A stretch of 64,000 nt of DNA from Dactylosporangium sucinum (lineage in GTDB: Bacteria; Actinomycetota; Actinomycetes; Mycobacteriales; Micromonosporaceae): the NCBI RefSeq assembly GCF_014647515.1, contig NZ_BMPI01000047.1, positions 18,135 through 82,134 on the forward strand, written 5' to 3'. The position numbers and the translations under genes were made by a program. The notes beneath the pieces are model-generated. The model was not told where the DNA came from. It made no database searches and saw only the letters and a list, made by a program, of their open reading frames with translations. This document shows positions 59,024 to 64,000 of this stretch, piece by piece; position 1 is the stretch's first letter, and every line of letters starts with the position of its first letter.

Positions 59024-62000
59024 GTGATCGATCGCCGGGTCCGCTCGCCGCTGCTGCCGCTCGTCGCGGCGGCAGTGGTCCTTGCCCTGGGCGCCGCCAT
59101 GGCCTGGGGCATCTCCGGCGCGCTCGGGCTGAGCTTCACGCCCGCCGAGGTGCCGGCCGAGCCGGCTGAGGCCGCGCCGCCGCAGGACGCCGCGCACCCG
59201 CCGGTGATCACCGCCGTCCGGGTCCCGGCGGTGGCCCGGCTCCGGCTCGCCGCGACGGCCGTCGCCGACGCGCTCGAGCAGCGCGGCCGCCCGCGGCCGG
59301 CGGTCGTGCAGGAGACGCCGGGGGAGCAGACCGCCCCGGGCGGGCTCGACGTCCGGCTCGTGCCCGGGGTGGCGCCCGAGTCGTTCCGGCTGACCGGCTC
59401 GCCGGGCGCGCTGGTCGTCGAGGCCGGCGACCTGGCCGGGGCCGCGACCGGGCTCTACACGGTGGCCGACCGCATCCGGTCCGGCGCCGAGGTGCTGCCG
59501 GCCGACCAGCGCGGCAAGGTGGTCACGCCGCGGCTCGGGCTGCGGCTCACCGACGCCGGGGCCGTCGGCCGCGAGCCCGACGTCGCCGCGTTCGGCGCCG
59601 GCACCGACTATTCGCTGAACACCGACGTCGTCGGCAGCGCACTGCTGCCCGAGGCGCCGTGGGTGGACAAGGCGGCCGTCGACCGGATCTCCCGGGAGTT
59701 CCAGGGCTTCGTCGGCCACGCCCTCGCCCAGGGGTATAACGGCGTGGTCGTGCCGGGCTTCCTGGAATACGTCACGTTCTCGGCGATCGGCGACGGGCAC
59801 GCCGTCTACCCGGCCGGCGACGACCACATCGCCCGGGCGGAGGCGCTGGTCGCGGCGTTCGGGCCGGTGTTGCGCTACGCGCGGGACATGGGCATGCGGG
59901 TCTACCTGGTCACCGACATGCTGGCGCTGTCCCCGCCCCTGGAGCGCTTCCTGGAGCGCACGACCGGCGGGCTCGACCCGACGAGCGCGCGGTTCTGGCA
60001 GGTCTACCAGGCGGGGCTCAGCGAGCTGTTCGACCGGATGCCCTTCGTCAGCGGCCTCATGGTGCGCATCGGCGAGGGCGGCGACATCTTCAAGCAGCCC
60101 GGCTGGGACTACTCGTCGCGGATCGCCGTCACGACCGCCGCCGGGGTGCGGGCCATGCTCACCGCGCTGCTGCAGACGGCCGGCCAGGTCGGCAAGGACG
60201 TCATCTTCCGCACCTGGACGGTCGGCGTCGGCGCGGTCGGCGACCTGCACACCAACCCGGCCTCCTACGAGGAGGTTCTCGGCGGCATCGACGACCCGCA
60301 CCTGATCGTGTCCACGAAGTACAGCGCGGGCGACTTCTACAGCCACCTGCCGTTCAACCCGACGCTCATGACCGGCAAGCAGCGGCGGATCGTGGAGTTC
60401 CAGTCGCGGCGGGAGTTCGAGGGCTTCGGGGCGCTGCCCAACGACCTCACCGTGCTGCACCAGCGGGCCCTGCAGCGGTTCCTGGCGGCCAACCCGCACG
60501 TCGAGGGCGTGTGGACCTGGACGCAGGACGGCGGGCCGCTGCGGGCCGGGCCGATGTCGCTGCTCCTGCGCAGCGGGTTCTGGCAGCTCTACGACCTCAA
60601 CTCCTACGCGCTGGGGCGGCTCGCCCGCGACCCGCAGACGCCGGCCGCGTGGATCACCGCCGACTGGGCCCGGCAGACGTTCTCCGACGACCCGCGGACG
60701 GTCGCCGCCATCGGCCGGATGATGGCGATGTCGCGCGAGGCGGTGACCAAGGGGCTGTATCTCGCGCCCTACGCCGAGAACTCGGTGCGCGCGCTCGGCC
60801 TGGAGCCGCCGCCGATGATGTGGATCTTCGAGTGGGACATCGTCACCGGCGACTCGGCCGTGCTCGACAGCATCTACGCGGTGAGCCGCGACCGGGTCGA
60901 CGAGGCGATCGCCGACGGCGAGCGGGCGGAGACGCTCGCGGCGCAGATGCGCGACGAGGTGGCCGCGACCGACCCGGCGACCTGGCGCGACGCGACCCAG
61001 CGGGCCCGGCTCCTCGACGCGCTGTCGTACGAGGTGGAGCTGTTCCGCACGCTGAACGCCTACCGGACGATGTTCCTCCGCCACGCGCAGTGGCTCGACA
61101 CCGGCTCCTCCAGCTCGTATCAGGCGTGGAAGGAGGCCGAGACCCGCTACCGGGCGGCCCGCGACGCCCACCTGGTGCGGTTCGCGGGCGACGTGGACCT
61201 GCCCGCGTACAACTTCACGGCGGCCGACCTCGGCGCCGAGCGGGCCGACCGGGACGTCGCGATGGCCTGGACCGCCCGCGTCCTGCTGCTCCTGGTGCTG
61301 CTCCTGCTGCTGCGGGGGGCCCTGCGCCGCCCGGGCTCGCCCGGCGCCGGCGGCCTGCGCGCGCTCTTCCTCGGCGCGACCCGCCCGTGGCGCCTGGCCG
61401 ACTTCGACGAGGCGCCGAGCCGGCTCGACCGGGTGCTCGTCATCGCGGTGCCGCTGACCGCGCTGGTGGCCAGCCGCCTGGTCTTCACCTGGTTCGCCGC
61501 CCCGGCCCACGTGCTGCTCACGCTCGGCGGCTGGGCGCTGTTCGCCGCCACGGCCCGCCTGGCTGCCGGCCGCCGCGACCCGTTCCACCTCTGGGCGGCG
61601 ATCGGCGGCGTCGCCCTCCTGCGCACGGCCCTGCTGCTGGCCGCGCTCGCCCTGCGCGGCCCGGGCCACTACTGGTTCGTGTTCTGGACCGAGCCCGGCT
61701 GGCGCGCGGCGTACGTGGTGGTCGCCTTCGCCGCCTTCGCCTGGCTGTTCGTGGCCACCGCCCTGGTCCTGCGCGACCGCTACGGTCTCCCGCTCCGCCG
61801 CGTCGTCGGCGCCGCCCTGGCCACGTTCGGCGCGCCGCTCGCGGTGCTGTCCGCGGTGGTGTCGGCGATCGGCCTGGAGCGCGCGCTCACGGTCTGGAAC
61901 GACCAGCTGGCCCTCCTGCCGTGGGGGTTGTCACGGATGCTGGGCATCACGGTGTATCTCGGGATCCCGCCGTCCCTGCCGCTGTTCACCGCCCTGGCCG

Positions 62001-62386
62001 GCCTGCTGCTGGCGGTGGCCGGCGCCCTGCTCTCCCTCGGCCGCCGCCCGCCGCGCCGCGCGGCCCACGCCCTGCCCGGTCGCGGCGGCCCGCCGACCCG
62101 CTCCGGCTCCGCCCCGGCCCCGACCGGCGGCCTGGCCGACTCGGCCGACTCGGCCGACTCGGCGGGTCCGGCCGGCGCCTCGGCCCCGTCGGCCTCATCG
62201 GCGCCGGGGGCCTCGCCGCTGCCCGCGCTACCCCGGCGCCAAGCGCCGTCCGCCGACCCGGGTGCTCCGCCGGGGCCGGCCGGGTCCGCCGGGCCGCCGT
62301 CCGCTGGTCCGGCGTCCGGCGGGCCGGCGTCCCCGCCTGGGTCGGCGTCCGGGCCGGCCCCTTCCGCTGTGCCGGCGGTCTCATAG
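59024..62386 (+). CDS. GH67-like (alpha-glucuronidase-like) domain fused to multi-span membrane domain
   Basis: 1120 residues. An N-terminal anchor (LLPLVAAAVVLALGAAMAWG) is followed by a domain (about 55-160) ending in GAATGLYTVADRI, like the N-terminal domain of GH67/GH20 enzymes. The catalytic-barrel-like part (about 170-720) has GFVGHALAQGYNGVVVPGF, VRIGEGGDIF, DPHLIVSTKYSAGDFYSH and RRIVEFQSRREFEGFGALPN, matching the order of GH67 motifs. Residues 745-1010 contain eight or nine membrane helices, and a Pro/Ser/Ala tail follows. Glycosidase activity is inferred; Glu in RIGEGG is a candidate acid. The fusion is unusual. Confidence 0.7.
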   Translation: MIDRRVRSPLLPLVAAAVVLALGAAMAWGISGALGLSFTPAEVPAEPAEAAPPQDAAHPPVITAVRVPAVARLRLAATAVADALEQRGRPRPAVVQETPGEQTAPGGLDVRLVPGVAPESFRLTGSPGALVVEAGDLAGAATGLYTVADRIRSGAEVLPADQRGKVVTPRLGLRLTDAGAVGREPDVAAFGAGTDYSLNTDVVGSALLPEAPWVDKAAVDRISREFQGFVGHALAQGYNGVVVPGFLEYVTFSAIGDGHAVYPAGDDHIARAEALVAAFGPVLRYARDMGMRVYLVTDMLALSPPLERFLERTTGGLDPTSARFWQVYQAGLSELFDRMPFVSGLMVRIGEGGDIFKQPGWDYSSRIAVTTAAGVRAMLTALLQTAGQVGKDVIFRTWTVGVGAVGDLHTNPASYEEVLGGIDDPHLIVSTKYSAGDFYSHLPFNPTLMTGKQRRIVEFQSRREFEGFGALPNDLTVLHQRALQRFLAANPHVEGVWTWTQDGGPLRAGPMSLLLRSGFWQLYDLNSYALGRLARDPQTPAAWITADWARQTFSDDPRTVAAIGRMMAMSREAVTKGLYLAPYAENSVRALGLEPPPMMWIFEWDIVTGDSAVLDSIYAVSRDRVDEAIADGERAETLAAQMRDEVAATDPATWRDATQRARLLDALSYEVELFRTLNAYRTMFLRHAQWLDTGSSSSYQAWKEAETRYRAARDAHLVRFAGDVDLPAYNFTAADLGAERADRDVAMAWTARVLLLLVLLLLLRGALRRPGSPGAGGLRALFLGATRPWRLADFDEAPSRLDRVLVIAVPLTALVASRLVFTWFAAPAHVLLTLGGWALFAATARLAAGRRDPFHLWAAIGGVALLRTALLLAALALRGPGHYWFVFWTEPGWRAAYVVVAFAAFAWLFVATALVLRDRYGLPLRRVVGAALATFGAPLAVLSAVVSAIGLERALTVWNDQLALLPWGLSRMLGITVYLGIPPSLPLFTALAGLLLAVAGALLSLGRRPPRRAAHALPGRGGPPTRSGSAPAPTGGLADSADSADSAGPAGASAPSASSAPGASPLPALPRRQAPSADPGAPPGPAGSAGPPSAGPASGGPASPPGSASGPAPSAVPAVS

Positions 62387-62705
62387 GCCCCGGACACCCC
62401 CGCCGAGCTGCGGCGCTGCGTACGGTGGCCGGCCCGGCCACCGTCGCGCCCGGCCAGGCATCCCTCGATCCTGCCCGAACTGTCGGGTTCAGCCCGATGC
62501 TGTGGGCTCGTCGTCCCTGGGTGGCGGCGGTGCCCCCATGATCGTGGGAAACATCTGGCTGTCCTGGCAGCCAGATCCTTCCCTCGATCATGGGCCGCCC
62601 CGGGTCGCGCGGTTCGGCGGCGGGGGAGGAAGCCGGCGCGCGGCCGCGCGGTTCGGCTGCGGCGGCGAAGGAGGAAGCGCGGTGCGCGGCCGCGCGGTTC
62701 GGCGG
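62387..62705. other. Intergenic region with palindrome and GC-rich repeats
   Basis: 319 bp between convergent genes. Besides the type B palindrome listed separately, CCGCGCGGTTCGGC occurs three times (near 62606, 62645 and 62690). No coding character. Confidence 0.6.
62537..62592. repeat. Inverted repeat, palindrome type B, copy 2 (bidirectional terminator position)
   Basis: Arms of 25 nt at 62537-62561 and 62568-62592, closely matching each other and the copy at 8004-8059 (CATGATCGTGGGAA...TCTGGCTG). It sits between two converging genes. Confidence 0.75.
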
Positions 62706-63548
62706 CTACTCCCGATCCCACCAGTACCAGCCGATCGGGCCGCTCGGGCCGGCGTCGAAGCCGGGCTCGTCACGGCCCTCGTCCGAGGCGGGCCGGCGGT
62801 CGAGCGGGATGTCCACCGTGGAGCGTGACGCGGCGGCGGCGAAGGCCGGGTCGATGCTCGCCATCACGTCCGGGCCGTGGACGGCGACCGCCAGGGCGGC
62901 GGTCGGCGGGCCGAAGGTGTGCCAGTCGTCGCGCAGGAACCCGCCCTCGGCCCGCAGGCGGGCGAGCAGCGCGCGGGTGCGGCGGGGCAGCCGCGGGACC
63001 CGCAGCAGCGCGGCACCGCCGGCGGCCACGGCCAGGGTCGCCTCCAGGTGGAGGGTCACCGGGTGGTGGTACCAGAGCCGGACCACGATGAACGTGAGCG
63101 CGAGCGCGACGAGCCCGGCGATCGGGGCGACGCCCTCCTGCAGGCGCCGCCGCGCCGGGGCGTCGATCAGCAGTCCCCGCGCGGCGAGGGAGCGGCCGGC
63201 GGCGGTGACGATCCGCCGCACCTCGGGGTCCTCGTCCGGCGCGGCCGACCGGGCGACGGCGTCGAGGACGGCCCGGTCGAGGTCGGTCGCCTCGTCGTGG
63301 GCCGGGCCGATGCGGCGCAGCGTGAGCCCGTCGGCGGCGACGGCGTGCGCGACGCGCAGCGCGGCGAGGGACGCGGCGATCGCCCGGGCGCCGCCGCCGG
63401 CGAGCAGCGCCAGCTCGAGCGGCGTCGGGTCGCCGACCTCGGGGCCCCCGGTGACGGGCCGCCGCCACATCAGCACGCCGACGGCCGTGAGCACCCCCAG
63501 GAAGCCGTACCACCAGACGAACACCTCACCCGACAGCGCGAGTTCCAT
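62706..63548 (-). CDS. TIGR04222-type membrane protein
   Basis: 280 residues. An N-terminal helix (VWWYGFLGVLTAVGVLMW) is followed by PTPLELALLAGGGARAIAAS and ALRVAHAVAADGLTLRRIGP, the signature of an actinobacterial family with TIGR04222. Two more helices lie at about 140-185 (GLVALALTFIVVRLWYH, TLAVAAGGAALLRV). The end is Asp/Gly/Trp-rich and lacks the long Gly run of many members. Function unknown. A CACAAT hexamer stands 6 nt before the ATG and two LacI-type palindromes lie further upstream. Confidence 0.8.
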   Translation of the reverse strand: MELALSGEVFVWWYGFLGVLTAVGVLMWRRPVTGGPEVGDPTPLELALLAGGGARAIAASLAALRVAHAVAADGLTLRRIGPAHDEATDLDRAVLDAVARSAAPDEDPEVRRIVTAAGRSLAARGLLIDAPARRRLQEGVAPIAGLVALALTFIVVRLWYHHPVTLHLEATLAVAAGGAALLRVPRLPRRTRALLARLRAEGGFLRDDWHTFGPPTAALAVAVHGPDVMASIDPAFAAAASRSTVDIPLDRRPASDEGRDEPGFDAGPSGPIGWYWWDRE

Positions 63549-63579
63549 GCCGTCATTGTGCGACCGAGCGCAAGGTCCA

Positions 63580-63591
63580 GAGAGCGCTCTC
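63580..63591. promoter_or_regulatory. LacI-type operator-like palindrome (GAGAGCGCTCTC), site 1
   Basis: Exact 12-bp palindrome with central GCGC, resembling the CebR box of Streptomyces (TGGGAGCGCTCCCA). Confidence 0.55.
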
Positions 63592-63604
63592 CCACCAGCC
63601 GGCC

Positions 63605-63634
63605 TTGACATGCGGCACCACGACAAGGAACGCT
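63605..63634 (+). promoter_or_regulatory. Possible plus-strand promoter between the two palindromes
   Basis: TTGACA (63605-63610), 18-nt spacer, AACGCT (63629-63634). No plus-strand gene is seen before the window ends. Confidence 0.3.
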
Positions 63635-63636
63635 TG

Positions 63637-63650
63637 AGAGAGCGCTCTCT
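63637..63650. promoter_or_regulatory. LacI-type operator-like palindrome (AGAGAGCGCTCTCT), site 2
   Basis: Exact 14-bp palindrome, centre 58 bp from site 1. Confidence 0.6.
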
Positions 63651-63744
63651 AGCAGCGCTTTCCCCCTGAGGGCGGGGGAGGCGGGCCGCGCCGCATCGTT
63701 GGCGGACGGCGCGGCCCGTCCCGTCAGCGGCGTCGCGCTGTCCG

Positions 63745-63831
63745 CCTCGTTCCGGCCCCGGGTACGAAACGGATCCCTCACGGTCTGGCGCCGGAGGCGT
63801 ACAACCTCGTTCCGGCCCCGGGCGCGGAACG
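63745..63831. repeat. Direct repeat of a stem-loop downstream of the edge gene
   Basis: CCTCGTTCCGGCCCCGGG begins at 63745 and again at 63805. Each is followed by the complement of CGTTCCG (exact at 63825-63831, one mismatch at the first), making two hairpins just past the stop of the minus-strand gene at the window edge. Probably tandem terminators. Confidence 0.5.
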
Positions 63832-63835
63832 GACC

Positions 63836-64000
63836 CTAGAGGCGGGCGCCCGGGTGGCTGAGGACGTACGCGAAGCGCTCGTCGGCCTTCGCGACCTCGA
63901 CCAGGTTGCCGTCCTTCGACACGAAGGCGCCCGTGACCGCCTGGGTCGACGAGCGGGTGGCCACGATGATGCCCGCGAGGAAGGCGACGAAGGCGAGCAG
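63836..64000 (-). CDS. C-terminal fragment of a membrane-associated protein, cut by the window edge
   Basis: The last 54 codons of a minus-strand gene whose start lies beyond 64000. It begins in a hydrophobic helix (LLAFVAFLAGIIVATRS) and ends QAVTGAFVSKDGNLVEVAKA and FAYVLSHPGARL. The family cannot be identified from this piece. Codon use is typical of neighbours. Confidence 0.65.
   Translation of the reverse strand: MLAFVAFLAGIIVATRSSTQAVTGAFVSKDGNLVEVAKADERFAYVLSHPGARL

Noticed and set aside
58787-61669. 960-codon minus-strand frame
   Set aside because: Antisense shadow of the GH67-like gene; composition is low-complexity Arg/Gly/Gln/Val.
62139-62165. Tandem GACTCGGCC units as a regulatory repeat
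   Set aside because: They encode an Asp-Ser-Ala run in the low-complexity tail of the membrane fusion and need no other explanation.

Overview
The window is very GC-rich actinomycete chromosome. An Lsr2 nucleoid protein, an SsgB-type sporulation/division regulator, a class F sortase, mycothiol-type enzymes, SARP/AfsR-like regulation, FHA/Ser-Thr-kinase signalling and GTG-rich starts together suggest a sporulating filamentous actinomycete, most likely Micromonosporaceae (inference; no rRNA or tRNA is present to anchor it). I see no phage, insertion sequence, CRISPR array or tRNA. Nearly all DNA is coding. Function calls come from reading motifs by eye, not from database searches.

Layout: 0-2.9 kb holds a VOC protein and a minus-strand set: cytosolic subtilisin (S8), ECF sigma factor and a small regulatory-like protein. 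2.9-7.3 kb has a GPP34 protein, an Rv1747-like FHA-ABC transporter, a dienelactone hydrolase under a 53-bp nested palindrome, and a DUF6295-type protein. 7.3-8.2 kb is non-coding: 65 pentanucleotide repeats and long palindromes. 8.2-18.8 kb carries short-chain acyl-CoA synthetase, ClpP, a serine hydrolase, a lipoprotein, O-methyltransferase, hemerythrin, STAS, pentapeptide-repeat, TetR, a CAP-domain protein and a DUF4397/class F sortase pair. 19-25.3 kb encodes cell-envelope proteins of unknown function. 25.3-27.2 kb has ssgB, a PGPGW membrane protein and lsr2.

27.6-34.2 kb is a sugar-uptake locus (LacI, FAD oxidoreductase, binding protein, two permeases, second LacI) with no ATPase of its own. 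34.9-38.5 kb is an ABC-2 exporter with a DesKR-like two-component pair. Then come DyP peroxidase, a second ABC exporter with a mycothiol/DinB-fold protein (39.4-42.5 kb), a GlxA-type AraC regulator, rhodanese, a three-subunit xanthine-dehydrogenase-type molybdoenzyme (44.1-47.7 kb), a giant AfsR-like regulator, a TGT-like protein and an SDR remnant. 52.3-59 kb holds a secreted-domain membrane protein, a Ser/Thr kinase sharing that domain, a second S8 paralogue and a divergent TPR-CHAT (caspase-like) protein. The window closes with a GH67-like glycosidase fused to a multi-span membrane domain, a TIGR04222-type protein and a truncated CDS.

The best candidate for an undescribed system is the pair of paralogous cytosolic subtilisins, one with an ECF sigma factor and the other with a CHAT-TPR protease, next to a kinase/sensor pair. 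A second genome-wide pattern is a start-site grammar: at least 16 genes have a TAnnnT hexamer 6-8 nt before the start codon, pointing to widespread leaderless transcription. A third is a set of long palindromes repeated between genes, mostly at 3' ends.
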